Numbered from the stretch's first letter, positions 17,570 through 27,673 are shown. The stretch is 64,000 bases of DNA from Bacillus sp. OV322 (GCF_900112495.1 NZ_FOMA01000003.1:395510-459509); one strand, 5' to 3'. Made by a program: numbers and translations. The notes: a model not told the origin generated them from the sequence alone.

Positions 17570-18244
17570 ATGGAAAAGAAGATATCGATAGCAATCGACG
17601 GGCCTGCTGCTGCAGGAAAAAGCACGGTGGCTAAAATTGTTGCAGAAAAATACAGCTACATATACGTGGATACAGGAGCTATGTATCGCGCCTTGACATA
17701 TAAATCCCTGCAGGAAGGGATTAATCTGTCGGATGAAAATGGCCTATCATCCCTTTTGATGAAAACACAAATTGAGCTAAAGCCAAGTGAATTAGGGCAG
17801 CTTGTTTACCTGGATGGGCAAAACGTTACATCCGAAATCAGGAATCCTGAGGTGACAGCTTCTGTTTCAGAAGCTTCAAAGCACCGTTCTGTCCGTGAAG
17901 AAATGGTAAAAAGACAGCAGAAAATAGGCGAGCGCGGCGGAGTTGTCATGGATGGAAGAGATATTGGAACATTCGTGCTTCCAAATGCAGAAGTTAAGAT
18001 ATTTTTGATAGCGTCCGTTGAAGAACGTGCAGAAAGAAGGCATTTGGAGAATCAGCAAAAAGGATTTTCTTCTGATATTGAGAAATTAAAGGAAGAAATC
18101 GCATTAAGGGACAAGCTGGATTCAGAAAGGGAAGTTTCTCCTTTGCGTAAAGCAGAAGATGCAATCGAAATAGATACAACATCATTGTCCATACAGCAGG
18201 TGGCTGAGAAAATAATGTCATTGATCGAAGAAAGGACAAGATAG
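17570..18244 (+). CDS. cmk: Cytidylate kinase
   Basis: A 224-residue kinase that converts CMP and dCMP to diphosphates with ATP. It has the Walker A motif GPAAAGKS (residues 11-18), [11 protein letters not shown] next to it, and the nucleotide-binding [12 protein letters not shown] segment, with lid arginines in VEERAERRH. Its length matches B. subtilis Cmk. ATG 17570 has CAGGAGG at good spacing. plsC follows with a two-base gap. Confidence 0.96.
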   Translation: MEKKISIAIDGPAAAGKSTVAKIVAEKYSYIYVDTGAMYRALTYKSLQEGINLSDENGLSSLLMKTQIELKPSELGQLVYLDGQNVTSEIRNPEVTASVSEASKHRSVREEMVKRQQKIGERGGVVMDGRDIGTFVLPNAEVKIFLIASVEERAERRHLENQQKGFSSDIEKLKEEIALRDKLDSEREVSPLRKAEDAIEIDTTSLSIQQVAEKIMSLIEERTR

Positions 18245-18246
18245 GT

Positions 18247-18828
18247 TTGAATCTTTATAAATTCGGTAAAAACGTTGTTAAAGCATCTTTAACACCCATC
18301 TACAGAGTCAGGATCATCGGCAAAGAAAATATACCAAAAGAAGGAGGGGTCTTAATCTGTTCGAACCATATCGACAACCTGGATCCCCCTGTAGTCGGAA
18401 TGACGGCAACCAGAGATATTCACTTTATGGCTAAAGAGGAGCTGTTCCGTCTTCCGCTGTTAAAGGAAATTTTGCCGAGGGTCAATGCTTTTCCTGTCAA
18501 AAGAGGGATGAGCGACAGGGAGGCCCTTCGAAAGGGACTGTCGCTTCTTAAGGAAGGAAGGGTCCTTGGGCTGTTTCCAGAAGGAACCAGAAGCAAAAAC
18601 GGCGAGCTTGGTGAAGGGCTTGCCGGTGCCGGTTTCTTTGCATTACGTTCAAAGGCAGCAATCGTTCCATGCGCCATCATTGGCCCCTACAAGCTTTTTG
18701 GCCGGCTGAAGGTGGTATATGGAAAACCAATTGATTTCAATAAATATCGCGAACAAAAAACGTCTGCGGATGAAGCCACGGGCATTATTATGGAAGAAAT
18801 CCGAAAGCTGATTGCCGAGCATAAATAA
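18247..18828 (+). CDS. plsC: 1-acyl-sn-glycerol-3-phosphate acyltransferase
   Basis: A 193-residue peripheral membrane enzyme that adds the second acyl chain to lysophosphatidate. Family motifs are present in order: H41-x4-D46 (NHIDNLD), FPVKRG (block II), and FPEGTRS (110-116, block III). Its length is typical for Bacillus PlsC. It starts with TTG two bases after the cmk stop. The same cmk-plsC-S1 order is found in B. subtilis. Confidence 0.93.
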   Translation: MNLYKFGKNVVKASLTPIYRVRIIGKENIPKEGGVLICSNHIDNLDPPVVGMTATRDIHFMAKEELFRLPLLKEILPRVNAFPVKRGMSDREALRKGLSLLKEGRVLGLFPEGTRSKNGELGEGLAGAGFFALRSKAAIVPCAIIGPYKLFGRLKVVYGKPIDFNKYREQKTSADEATGIIMEEIRKLIAEHK

Positions 18829-19028
18829 GTCTTCTTGCTTGACAATTTGGCGATTTTATTGGAATTTATTAATTAGGGGAATTATTCCGAATTATGAATT
18901 TATATGAAGCTTTATGTATTTCACTCTTATAAAGGCTGGCTTTTCCCTGCTGAAGCTTTCAGTCCAGAGCATATAGCCTAATCAAGAGAAATTCTGCAGA
19001 GCAGTCATGGGTTAAGGAGGAGTTCGTA

Positions 19029-20165
19029 ATGACAGAAGACATGAACCAAGTGGAAGTAAACAGCTATGAGGTTGGGGATAAGGTAAAAGCAAGGGTATCT
19101 AAAGTTGAAGAAAAGCAAGTGATTGTTGATGTCGAAAACAGCAAGACAGACGGCATCATTCCGATCAGCGAGCTTTCAAGCCTTCATATCGAGAAAGCAA
19201 GTGATGCAGTTTCTGAAGGCGATGAGCTTGAGCTTGAAGTAATAAAAGTCGAAGAAGAAGCTATTATTCTATCAAAACGCAAAATTGAGGCGATTAAAGC
19301 CTGGGATGAGCTTGAAAGAAAGTTCGAAACTCAGGAGGTATTCGAAGCTGAAGTCAAGGACGTCGTTAAAGGCGGGCTTGTGGTCGATCTTGGAGTGAGA
19401 GGTTTCGTTCCTGCTTCATTGGTTGAAGATTATTTCGTAGAAGATTTCTCTGATTACAAAGATAAGACCCTCGCCTTTAAAATTGTCGAGCTGGAAAAAG
19501 ACAAAAACAGGCTGATCCTGTCTCACCGTGCGGTCGTTCAGGATGAAAAGGAAAAGAAAAAATCCAGGGTCCTCGACTCCATCCAGTCTGGGGATGTTCT
19601 GGAAGGGACTGTACAAAGGCTTACGGACTTCGGCGCATTCATTGATATCGGCGGAGTGGACGGTCTCGTTCACATCTCCCAGCTTTCCCATAAACATGTG
19701 GATAAAGCCTCTGATGTCGTAACTGAAGGCGAAAAGGTCCAGGTCAAGGTGCTTTCCGTAGACAGAGATAATGAGAGAATCTCGCTGTCCATTAAGGATA
19801 CTCTGCCGGGGCCTTGGCAGGGAATTTCTGAAAAAGCCCCAAGAGGAGCTGTTCTGGAAGGAACGGTTAAACGATTGGTCACTTTCGGTGCTTTTGTTGA
19901 AATTCTGCCGGGAGTAGAGGGACTTGTTCATATCTCGCAAATTTCCCATAAGCATATCGGCACTCCTCAGGAGGTGCTGAGAGAGGGACAAGGCGTGAAG
20001 GTTAAAGTACTGGATGTCAATGAAGATGAGCAGCGTTTGTCACTTAGCATCAAGGATCTTGAAGAACAGCCATCCTCGTATAATGCTGACTATGAACTTC
20101 CTGAAGAATCAAAAGGTTTCCAGCTGGGTGAAATGATCGGCGACCAGCTGAAGAAGCTAAAATAA
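19029..20165 (+). CDS. ypfD: 30S ribosomal protein S1 homologue (YpfD)
   Basis: A 378-residue RNA-binding protein with four S1 OB-fold repeats (about residues 14-85, 100-170, 187-258, 272-345). The last two carry the best S1 signatures, LTDFGAFIDIGGVDGLVHISQLSHKH and its near copy LVTFGAFVEILPGVEGLVHISQ, each given here in part. Bacillus forms have four repeats, against six in Escherichia coli S1, and the gene is dispensable in B. subtilis. AAGGAGG precedes the ATG. The 200-bp gap after plsC suggests its own promoter, and a strong terminator follows. Confidence 0.92.
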   Translation: MTEDMNQVEVNSYEVGDKVKARVSKVEEKQVIVDVENSKTDGIIPISELSSLHIEKASDAVSEGDELELEVIKVEEEAIILSKRKIEAIKAWDELERKFETQEVFEAEVKDVVKGGLVVDLGVRGFVPASLVEDYFVEDFSDYKDKTLAFKIVELEKDKNRLILSHRAVVQDEKEKKKSRVLDSIQSGDVLEGTVQRLTDFGAFIDIGGVDGLVHISQLSHKHVDKASDVVTEGEKVQVKVLSVDRDNERISLSIKDTLPGPWQGISEKAPRGAVLEGTVKRLVTFGAFVEILPGVEGLVHISQISHKHIGTPQEVLREGQGVKVKVLDVNEDEQRLSLSIKDLEEQPSSYNADYELPEESKGFQLGEMIGDQLKKLK

Positions 20166-20236
20166 AATCAATTTTCCCCCGCGTGCTGGCAGATAAACGT
20201 CATATGCTGACTGCCAGACAAATAGGGGGACCTTAT

Positions 20237-20295
20237 AAAAGCCGCCTGGGCTAAAAGCGCTGTTTTGCGCTTCTGCCCACAGGCGGCTTTTTTTT
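20237..20295 (+). terminator. Intrinsic terminator after the S1-like gene
   Basis: A long hairpin AAAAGCCGCCTGGG / CCCACAGGCGGCTTTT with a T-run. Confidence 0.85.
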
Positions 20296-20322
20296 CGGCT
20301 CTACACGTAATCCAGAAAGAGA

Positions 20323-20457
20323 TTAGTGTTCATTTCTTTTTCTTGCTTCTTCCGGGCTTTCCATTTTCGTTGCTCCTGGAAGGCCCAGTGATTGATCACG
20401 GTCGGATTCTACACGTTTGCTCTCCCTTAACTTTTTCTCCTGGCGGTCTTTTCCCAT
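20323..20457 (-). CDS. ypzI: Small protein YpzI
   Basis: A 44-codon gene on the minus strand between the S1-like gene and yphA. The product starts MGKDRQEKKLRESKRVESDR and ends PEEARKRNEH, almost the same as B. subtilis YpzI, which sits at the same place. It is very hydrophilic with alternating basic and acidic residues. GGGGG lies nine bases upstream of ATG 20457. Its function is unknown. Conservation of sequence and locus supports it as real despite its size. Confidence 0.85.
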   Translation of the reverse strand: MGKDRQEKKLRESKRVESDRDQSLGLPGATKMESPEEARKRNEH

Positions 20458-20588
20458 ATTTGAACACCCCCTTCTACTGTAAGATGACTAAAAAATGGCT
20501 GTATTATGTATCGGGTCCATGACAGGAAGAATGAAAGGTTTAATCCTGAATTAAAGCAGATATAATGTTTCCTATAGGAGGCGTGTGT

Positions 20589-21191
20589 ATGGAGGGTTTG
20601 CTTTTTTATTGGATGGCATGGATGTCTTGGGTAGTTGTCATGTTTTTTATACCAAAAACGATAAAATTCCGTTTTGTTTTGCTGTTTCACATACTGTCTG
20701 TAATATCCTTGGCAGGTTATCAGCTAGACGTGCAGAGATACAGCATAAATACCGCAGCCATTTATCTTTTCGCGGTTATTTGCGCATCCATTCGCAATAA
20801 AACGCTTAGCAATCAGATTAATTTTATATGTACATGTGTCATTCTGGCACTTGCTTATTCAAGTTTAGAGATGTTTGCCCTATTAGACCCGGTTTGGGTT
20901 ATATTCAGTAAAACAGCCATACTGGCCATTTTAATTAATTATGCGGCTATCCTTTTAATTAAAGATTGGAAAATGAGGATTTTGTCCATTATTCTGGGCC
21001 TTGTGCTTGGAGACTGTTTATATGCAGCGGTCCTCTATTACATTGGCATGCCATATCCTGCAGCTTCTTTCGAGTGGCTGGATAAAGCAGCGGTTATTAT
21101 GGGAGCGGGCTTATGCTGGGTATTGATGGAGACTGTCATCGGGCTTCTTCAAAGCTATATGAAATATGGCCAAAGGGAGAAACAGGGCTAA
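20589..21191 (+). CDS. yphA: Integral membrane protein YphA
   Basis: A 200-residue protein made of about six membrane helices with short loops and a basic C-terminal tail (MKYGQREKQG), matching B. subtilis YphA (199 aa) in position and size. No motif points to a transport or enzymatic role. ATG 20589 has TAGGAGGC upstream, while the earlier ATG 20565 precedes that ribosome site. Confidence 0.75.
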   Translation: MEGLLFYWMAWMSWVVVMFFIPKTIKFRFVLLFHILSVISLAGYQLDVQRYSINTAAIYLFAVICASIRNKTLSNQINFICTCVILALAYSSLEMFALLDPVWVIFSKTAILAILINYAAILLIKDWKMRILSIILGLVLGDCLYAAVLYYIGMPYPAASFEWLDKAAVIMGAGLCWVLMETVIGLLQSYMKYGQREKQG

Positions 21192-21604
21192 ATGAATAGG
21201 CTCTTTTAAGTTTGTGACCTGATCATTGAGGGCATGCTGTTTTCATACAATCATTGTTGATTAGCTGAAAATTTGATACTATATGATAGTTAGCGGAACA
21301 GAAGAATGAAAAACCATGCGGATACAAAGCCATGGGGCATGACGGCCAAGGCTGATGGAATCTTTTCCAGGCAGGCCATTTTTGCAGGTTCGCATGTCAG
21401 AATGCAAAATTTTGCGATCTTCTAACATCTTTTGCGGGATAAGACTGAAGTCAAGAAGCTCTCTTACGCAGACTGCTTGTGGCATATACGTCGTACACCC
21501 GCAATGAAAAGATGGAAATCAACAATGCAGACTTTAAACCATAATAATGAATGCATTCATGAATTTCATGATAACAGATACAGCTTATGAAAGGGTGAGA
21601 AGCA
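21192..21604. other. 413-bp gap between yphA and der, no convincing gene
   Basis: In B. subtilis the membrane gene yphB (seaA) stands here, and nothing like it is present. A 39-codon frame from ATG 21306 has no clear ribosome site and no recognisable product. AT-rich bases before der may hold its promoter. Confidence 0.4.
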
Positions 21605-22915
21605 ATGCCAAAACCGGTAGTTGCAATCGTCGGACGTCCTAACGTTGGGAAATCGACCATTTTTAATAGAATAGTGGGCGAGAGGGTTTCCATTGTTGAA
21701 GATGTGCCAGGCGTGACAAGAGACAGGATTTACAGTTCAGGAGAATGGCTGAACCATGATTTTAACATTATTGATACAGGCGGAATTGATATCGGGGATG
21801 AACCGTTTCTTGAGCAGATACGCCAGCAGGCGGAAATTGCCATTGATGAAGCGGATGTTATCATTTTTATGACTAATGGCCGCGAAGGTGTGACAGGCGC
21901 CGATGAAGAAGTTGCAAAAATTCTTTATAAATCGAAGAAGCCTGTAGTGCTTGCTGTCAATAAAGTGGACAATCCTGAAATGAGAGAACAGATTTATGAT
22001 TTCTATTCACTTGGTTTCGGCGAACCATTCCCGATTTCGGGATCTCATGGATTGGGTCTTGGAGATTTGCTTGATGAAGCTTCAAAGCACTTTCCGCAAT
22101 TTAATGGCCAGGATTATGATGAAGATGTTATAAAGTTCAGTTTGATCGGAAGGCCTAATGTCGGGAAATCCTCACTCGTTAATGCGCTTCTTGGTGAAGA
22201 CCGCGTTATTGTTAGTGAAATCGAAGGAACGACAAGAGATGCGATTGATTCTCCTTATACATATAATGGCAGGGAATATGTCATTATCGACACGGCTGGA
22301 ATGAGGAAAAAAGGAAAGGTTTACGAAAGTACAGAGAAATATAGTGTACTGAGGGCCTTGCGGGCAATTGAACGCTCTGACGTTGTGCTTGTTGTCCTGA
22401 ATGCAGAAGAAGGCATCAGGGAACAGGACAAAAAGATTGCAGGCTATGCGCACGAAGCAGGCCGAGGCGTAATCATTGTCGTAAATAAATGGGATGCCAT
22501 AGAAAAAGATGAAAAAACGATGAAGGAATTTGAAGAAAACATTCGCGCGCATTTTCTGTTTTTGGATTATGCTCCAATCGTTTATTTATCTGCTAAAACA
22601 AGGAAACGGACACATACATTGCTTCCGATCATAGATAAAGTCAGCGAAAGCCATGCCCTGCGTGTGCAGACGAACGTTCTGAATGAAGTCGTGATGGATG
22701 CTGTTGCCATGAACCCGACTCCGACACATAATGGAAGCCGTTTGAAGATTTACTACACCACACAGGTAGCGATAAAGCCACCAACCTTTATCGTATTTGT
22801 AAATGATCCTGAGCTTCTGCATTTTTCATATGAAAGATTTCTTGAGAACCGGATTCGTGATGCCTTTGAATTCGAAGGTACACCAATCAGGATCTTTGGC
22901 CGGCAAAGAAAATAA
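21605..22915 (+). CDS. der: Ribosome-assembly GTPase Der (EngA)
   Basis: A 436-residue essential GTPase with two tandem G domains and a C-terminal KH-like domain, acting in maturation of the 50S subunit. The first P-loop is GRPNVGKST (10-18), followed by DTGG, and NKVD for guanine specificity. The second P-loop is GRPNVGKSS (near 182), followed by [10 protein letters not shown] and NKWD. Length and order match the family. A GGGTGAG ribosome site precedes ATG 21605. gpsA follows after 17 bases and is probably co-transcribed. Confidence 0.97.
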   Translation: MPKPVVAIVGRPNVGKSTIFNRIVGERVSIVEDVPGVTRDRIYSSGEWLNHDFNIIDTGGIDIGDEPFLEQIRQQAEIAIDEADVIIFMTNGREGVTGADEEVAKILYKSKKPVVLAVNKVDNPEMREQIYDFYSLGFGEPFPISGSHGLGLGDLLDEASKHFPQFNGQDYDEDVIKFSLIGRPNVGKSSLVNALLGEDRVIVSEIEGTTRDAIDSPYTYNGREYVIIDTAGMRKKGKVYESTEKYSVLRALRAIERSDVVLVVLNAEEGIREQDKKIAGYAHEAGRGVIIVVNKWDAIEKDEKTMKEFEENIRAHFLFLDYAPIVYLSAKTRKRTHTLLPIIDKVSESHALRVQTNVLNEVVMDAVAMNPTPTHNGSRLKIYYTTQVAIKPPTFIVFVNDPELLHFSYERFLENRIRDAFEFEGTPIRIFGRQRK

Positions 22916-22932
22916 AAAGGACGGTGCTAATA

Positions 22933-23985
22933 ATGGCAGAAACAAAACAAACAGTGGCCGTCATCGGTGCTGGAAGCTGGGGAACTGCACTTGCCATGGT
23001 GCTTGCCGACAACCAGCATGAAGTAAGGCTGTGGGCCCATAATGAAAACCAGATTTCAGAAATCAATGAACATCATACAAACCATAAATACTTGCCTGAT
23101 ATCACTTTGCCTGAAGGAATTACAGGTTATCATTCCCTCACGCAGGCTTTGGATGGGGTAACTGTTGCGGTTTTGGCTGTTCCGACAAAAGCGGTACGTG
23201 AAGTGCTTGCAAAAGCGTCAGCAGAAGCATCACAGCCTCTTATCATCGTTCATGTCAGCAAGGGAATCGAGCCGGATACACTTCTGCGCATTTCAGAAAT
23301 GATCGAAGAATCCGTTCCAGGGGAATTGCTGGAAGAAGTTGTGGTATTATCCGGTCCAAGCCATGCGGAGGAAGTAAGCCTCCGCCATCCTACAACAGTA
23401 ACCGTATCTGCACGTAATATGAAAACGGCTGAAAAGATACAGGATCTGTTCATCAACCAGAATTTCCGGGTTTATACGAATCCTGATATCATTGGTGTAG
23501 AGATAGGCGGCGCCCTGAAGAATATCATTGCACTTGCTGCTGGAATCACAGATGGACTGGGATATGGCGACAATGCCAAGGCAGCACTGATCACCCGCGG
23601 CCTGGCGGAAATTTCCCGTCTGGGAACAGCAATGGGGGCAAATCCCCTTACCTTCTCCGGCTTGACAGGAATCGGGGATCTGATTGTGACCTGTACAAGT
23701 GTGCATTCCCGGAACTGGAGAGCGGGAAATATGCTTGGCAAAGGTAAAAACCTTGATGAAGTGCTTGATAGTATGGGTATGGTTGTCGAGGGTGTAAGAA
23801 CCACAAAGGCTGCATATCAGCTGGCAGAAAAATATCAGGTGGACATGCCGATTACAAACGCACTATACAATGTGCTGTTTAATGGCCAGGATGTTAAGGA
23901 TTCTGTTGATGCCTTGATGACTCGCATGAAGACAGGCGAAATGGAAGACTTGTTTAATATATTGGATGAAAGAAAGAATGATTGA
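22933..23985 (+). CDS. gpsA: Glycerol-3-phosphate dehydrogenase [NAD(P)+]
   Basis: A 350-residue cytosolic enzyme that reduces dihydroxyacetone phosphate to sn-glycerol-3-phosphate for phospholipid synthesis. It has the Rossmann motif [10 protein letters not shown], the active-site region [32 protein letters not shown] in part, and the substrate-binding SRNWRAG. ATG 22933 is used, 11 bases after AAAGGA; GTG 22924 would add three residues. It supplies the backbone for PlsC encoded upstream. Confidence 0.96.
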   Translation: MAETKQTVAVIGAGSWGTALAMVLADNQHEVRLWAHNENQISEINEHHTNHKYLPDITLPEGITGYHSLTQALDGVTVAVLAVPTKAVREVLAKASAEASQPLIIVHVSKGIEPDTLLRISEMIEESVPGELLEEVVVLSGPSHAEEVSLRHPTTVTVSARNMKTAEKIQDLFINQNFRVYTNPDIIGVEIGGALKNIIALAAGITDGLGYGDNAKAALITRGLAEISRLGTAMGANPLTFSGLTGIGDLIVTCTSVHSRNWRAGNMLGKGKNLDEVLDSMGMVVEGVRTTKAAYQLAEKYQVDMPITNALYNVLFNGQDVKDSVDALMTRMKTGEMEDLFNILDERKND

Positions 23986-24009
23986 CCATTAAGGCTTTTT
24001 CAGGGAAAG

Positions 24010-24062
24010 GAAAGGAAATTTGCATGAATTGGGCATTTCGTGATGCAAATTTCCTTTTTCTT
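24010..24062 (+). terminator. Intrinsic terminator after gpsA
   Basis: AGGAAATTTGCAT / ATGCAAATTTCCT perfect 13-bp stem with T-rich tail. Confidence 0.8.
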
Positions 24063-24121
24063 GCATACAATGCAACGAAAGTAAGCTGGTATTGCAGCCT
24101 GGCAAGGGTAATTTAGTCGAT

Positions 24122-24160
24122 GACAGAAGATGTTATTCATGATATCTTCTGTTTTTTTTT
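24122..24160 (+). terminator. Second hairpin terminator downstream of gpsA
   Basis: GACAGAAGAT / ATCTTCTGTT stem with ten T residues. It stands 60 bases beyond the first terminator, with no gene seen between. Confidence 0.65.
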
Positions 24161-24288
24161 GCTCCTCACCAGATCGGCTATTTTGGGTTTCGGTCATCAT
24201 GGCCAAATAAGTAACTTCATCTTGTTATTTTATTCTATATTAGGAAATGAATATGTTATAATATGACCTGGATAGAGGAGTGATATTT

Positions 24289-24486
24289 ATGACACCAGCG
24301 CTTCAGAAAATGTGGATTTCATTTGCAGCCATGTTTTTTATGGGAATATCAATTATAGCCATATACATAAGCCGTAATAAATTAAGGGGATTCCTTAAGC
24401 TGATTACTGCTGTTTTTGCATACATACTTATGATCTTAGCCGGCCTGATAATATTTATCATCGTTTTCAGCGGGCCGACCGATTAG
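24289..24486 (+). CDS. yphE: Small membrane protein YphE (DUF2768)
   Basis: A 65-residue protein with two membrane helices (about residues 8-27 and 35-60), separated by a basic loop (SRNKLRGF). Position between gpsA and yphF and the length match B. subtilis YphE. GAGGAG lies eight bases before ATG 24289; the GTG at 24280 overlaps that ribosome site and is rejected. Function is unknown. Confidence 0.75.
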   Translation: MTPALQKMWISFAAMFFMGISIIAIYISRNKLRGFLKLITAVFAYILMILAGLIIFIIVFSGPTD

Positions 24487-24499
24487 ACGGGGCGAAACT

Positions 24500-25222
24500 A
24501 TGAAAAACTTAAAAATGATTTCTATTTCACTATGTATTTTACTGTTGCTTGCCGGATGTGCGTATCCTCATGAAAAGATGTCAAAGAATCTCGTGCCATA
24601 TCGTGAACAAATTCAGTCCGTTCAAACGGCTGTCAACCAGTTTCAAAAGGATGAAGACGGGATCCTCCCGATAAAAACAAAGCCGGGAGATACACCGATT
24701 TATCAAAAATATATTATCGATTTTACAAGGATTTCACCTAAATACATAGCCGAGCCTCCTGGCAACTCTTTTGAATCAGGCGGGGTATTTCAATATGTAC
24801 TGGTTGATCCCGAACATCATCCGACAGTGAAATTATTCGATGTCCGGCTGGCCGATGCCATCCAGAGCCTTTCAATGCGGCTAAACAGCTACAGGCAGGA
24901 CCATGGGTACCCTCCATTTAAAGAAAGGCTTTCTGCTGATGTTTTTACCCTGGATTATAAAAAGCTTGGATTAAAGGAAGCCCCAGCTGTTATGAGCCCT
25001 TACTCTAAAAAAGAGCTGCCGCTGGTCATCAACTCCGATGGTGATATTTTTGTGGACTATACACCCGATTTGTACGATTTTCTTCAAAAATACAAAAAAA
25101 CCTTTAAAAATGGAGAGGATATCAGAAGGATCCTTGTGGAACATTCTGATTTCGTACCAGCCTATTCATTGCCTTATACAATTGACCCAAAAACAAATAA
25201 GCCGATATTCCTTACAAAATAG
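24500..25222 (+). CDS. yphF: Lipoprotein YphF
   Basis: A 240-residue exported lipoprotein. The signal peptide ends in a clear lipobox (LLLAGC, Cys about residue 20), so the protein should be diacylated and anchored on the outer face of the membrane. The mature part has no recognised catalytic domain and resembles B. subtilis YphF, which sits upstream of spoIVA. It follows yphE after 13 bases. Its role is unknown. Confidence 0.8.
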   Translation: MKNLKMISISLCILLLLAGCAYPHEKMSKNLVPYREQIQSVQTAVNQFQKDEDGILPIKTKPGDTPIYQKYIIDFTRISPKYIAEPPGNSFESGGVFQYVLVDPEHHPTVKLFDVRLADAIQSLSMRLNSYRQDHGYPPFKERLSADVFTLDYKKLGLKEAPAVMSPYSKKELPLVINSDGDIFVDYTPDLYDFLQKYKKTFKNGEDIRRILVEHSDFVPAYSLPYTIDPKTNKPIFLTK

Positions 25223-25226
25223 TCAT

Positions 25227-25270
25227 AACCCTTCTTCTGCAAAATATATTGTAGTAGAAGGGTTATTTTT
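25227..25270 (+). terminator. Intrinsic terminator after yphF
   Basis: AACCCTTCT / AGAAGGGTT stem with T-run. Confidence 0.75.
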
Positions 25271-25287
25271 TATCTTCTTCTAAAATT

Positions 25288-25432
25288 TCCATAACGGCCA
25301 GCAGCACTGGAGGGAATTCGTTATGGAGACAATTTATTGATTTAGTTAAATAATAGCGGCCCTTATATAAAAACATTCGCGCAAAAACAGCCAGATAGGG
25401 CGCCTGTTTCTGCAGTACCTGCTACCCTGGCT
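25288..25432. other. Two hairpins in the yphF-spoIVA gap
   Basis: TCCATAACG (25288-25296) pairs perfectly with CGTTATGGA (25319-25327), and a CCAG/CTGG stem lies inside. Further on AGCCAG (25389-25394) pairs with CTGGCT (25427-25432). Neither has a T-run, so they are not simple terminators. A sporulation promoter for spoIVA is expected in this 371-bp gap but could not be fixed by eye. Confidence 0.35.
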
Positions 25433-25593
25433 TATTTCAGAAGCAATTATGGCAATTAAATTTTGTATGGAGGAATGCACATAACTCTATAAACAGAAGA
25501 ATAAATTTTTAGGACAACATCATATGATTGTAATGTCCGAATGAAATAAGCAGATTGATTGATCCCAAGACTTTAAATGCGGGAGGGGTTCCC

Positions 25594-27072
25594 TTGGAAA
25601 AGGTAGATATTTTTAAAGATATAGCGGAGCGTACAGGCGGTGATATTTATTTAGGTGTAGTCGGTGCTGTAAGGACCGGTAAATCTACATTCATTAAAAA
25701 GTTCATGGAGCTGGTTGTCATCCCTAACATTGGCACAGAAGCTGACAGGGCACGCGCCCAGGATGAGCTGCCGCAAAGTGCTGCAGGCAAGACGATCATG
25801 ACAACCGAACCTAAGTTTGTTCCTAACCAGGCAGCCTCTATCCATGTTTCTGAGGGACTTGATGTTAACATCAGGCTGGTGGACTGTGTTGGATATACAG
25901 TGCCTGGTGCGAAGGGGTATGAAGATGAAAATGGGCCAAGGATGATTCATACGCCATGGTATGAAGAGCCAATTCCCTTTCATGAAGCAGCTGAAATAGG
26001 CACAAGAAAAGTTATTCAAGATCATTCCACACTAGGTGTCCTGATTACAACAGACGGAACGATTGGTGAAATACCGCGCAAGGATTATCTTGAGGCAGAA
26101 GAACGGGTTGTCGAAGAATTGAAGGAGGTTGGGAAGCCTTTTATCATGATCGTAAACTCTGTTCAGCCGCATCATCCTGAAACTGTTGCACTGAAGGAAA
26201 ATCTTCAGGATAAATACGATATTCCAGTCCTTGCCATGAGCGTGGAGGGAATGAGGGAAACGGATGTATACAGTGTGCTGCGGGAAGCACTGTATGAATT
26301 CCCTGTACTTGAGGTGAATGTTAACCTTCCAAGCTGGGTAATGGTGCTGAGGGAGAATCACTGGCTTCGTGAAAGCTACCAGGAAGCTGTTAAAGAAACA
26401 GTGAAAGATATTAAACGGTTAAGGGATGTGGACCGTGTTGTGGGCCACTTCAACGATTTTGAATTTATTGATCATGCAAGCCTTGCGGGAATTGAAATGG
26501 GGCAGGGTGTCGCGGAAATTGATTTATACGCGCCTGACGAATTGTATGATGATATTTTAAAAGAAATAGTCGGAGTTGAAATAAGAGGAAAAGATCATCT
26601 TTTATCACTTATGCAGGATTTTGCTTATGCTAAAGCAGAATACGATCAGGTGGCAGATGCTCTGAAAATGGTAAAACAGACAGGGTACGGGGTTGCAGCT
26701 CCTTCATTGAATGATATGAGCCTCGATGAACCGGAAATTATCCGGCAGGGCTCCCGTTTTGGAGTCAGGCTGAAGGCTGTCGCGCCGTCCATTCATATGA
26801 TTAAGGTAGATGTTGAATCAGAGTTTGCACCGATTATCGGTACAGAAAAACAAAGTGAAGAGCTTGTCAGATACTTAATGCAGGACTTTGAAGATAACCC
26901 ATTGTCCATCTGGAATTCAGATATTTTCGGCAGGAGCCTGAGCTCTATCGTGAGAGAAGGAATCCAGGCAAAGCTTTCTCTAATGCCTGAAAATGCACGT
27001 TATAAATTGAAGGAAACACTTGAAAGAATCATCAATGAAGGTTCAGGCGGCTTGATAGCCATCATTTTATAG
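25594..27072 (+). CDS. spoIVA: Stage IV sporulation protein A, spore coat scaffold ATPase
   Basis: A 492-residue ATPase that polymerises on the forespore surface and forms the basement layer of the coat. It is nearly identical to B. subtilis SpoIVA. Walker A is GAVRTGKST (24-32), with the second nucleotide motif VDCVGY and switch-like TTDGTIGEI. The extreme C-terminus GGLIAIIL, needed for membrane anchoring through SpoVM, is intact. The start is TTG 25594, six bases after GGGAGGGG, giving exactly the B. subtilis length; the longer frame from 25555 would add 13 residues. Confidence 0.97.
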   Translation: MEKVDIFKDIAERTGGDIYLGVVGAVRTGKSTFIKKFMELVVIPNIGTEADRARAQDELPQSAAGKTIMTTEPKFVPNQAASIHVSEGLDVNIRLVDCVGYTVPGAKGYEDENGPRMIHTPWYEEPIPFHEAAEIGTRKVIQDHSTLGVLITTDGTIGEIPRKDYLEAEERVVEELKEVGKPFIMIVNSVQPHHPETVALKENLQDKYDIPVLAMSVEGMRETDVYSVLREALYEFPVLEVNVNLPSWVMVLRENHWLRESYQEAVKETVKDIKRLRDVDRVVGHFNDFEFIDHASLAGIEMGQGVAEIDLYAPDELYDDILKEIVGVEIRGKDHLLSLMQDFAYAKAEYDQVADALKMVKQTGYGVAAPSLNDMSLDEPEIIRQGSRFGVRLKAVAPSIHMIKVDVESEFAPIIGTEKQSEELVRYLMQDFEDNPLSIWNSDIFGRSLSSIVREGIQAKLSLMPENARYKLKETLERIINEGSGGLIAIIL

Positions 27073-27082
27073 AACAGGCATG

Positions 27083-27115
27083 TGATCAATTCCATTGTGG
27101 ATTGATCTTTTTTTT
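27083..27115 (+). terminator. Intrinsic terminator after spoIVA
   Basis: GATCAAT / ATTGATC stem with eight T residues. Confidence 0.7.
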
Positions 27116-27116
27116 G

Positions 27117-27283
27117 CTCTTTTCTTTAATACGTTCTGTGAAGCGATCCATTTGTTAAACCGGGCTGATTGGAGTATAAGGCGCGAGACTCCCGCTAAGC
27201 CCGCAGAAAGCGGGCATACTGGAGCGGAAATCAGCCATACTGTCCCAAATCAGAAAAGTTTTTACGTAAACTGCTCTTTAAAA
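27117..27283 (+). repeat. Intergenic palindromic repeat
   Basis: The core begins GGCTGATTGGAGTATAAGG and ends GGAGCGGAAATCAGCC, so its ends form an 8-bp perfect inverted repeat. The centre is shortened to a CCCGC...GCGGG hairpin. The remaining 390 bases before hbs hold its leader, with no other gene seen. Confidence 0.7.
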
Positions 27284-27673
27284 ACACAAATGAAGTGATA
27301 AAACCCTTGTTATATCTGTGTTTTAAACAATTAATTTTGTTTATGCCGCCTTATTTAGGGAAAGAATCAGGTATGCAGAAGGAAAAATTTTTAATATATG
27401 CAAATTCTTATGAAAAGATTCCCATTATTTTTTGAATTTCCTTGCTAAGAGAATGACATTTATGATAATCTACATACAGAAAACGCGTAAAGACGCCATT
27501 TTAACCTGACTAATTCATGTTCCCGGTCCTTTTCCGGGTATGCCAATGCTAAACTGCCAACGTTTTTTTGTTAATGGACAGGGCTAGTGTTGCAGCTAAA
27601 AGTAACAAATCACTATTATACAGTGTTTGTAATATTGATTTTTTATAAAGTTCTTTGGGAGGAGGTGAATGGC

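Noticed and set aside
21306..21425. 39-codon frame between yphA and der
   Set aside because: No clear ribosome site and no known relative; kept only as a remark.
24000..24206. 68-codon minus-strand frame with four cysteines between gpsA and yphE
   Set aside because: It is made of both terminator hairpins read backwards, so the Cys spacing is probably chance.
27095..27298. 67-codon frame after spoIVA
   Set aside because: It reads through a copy of the dispersed repeat.
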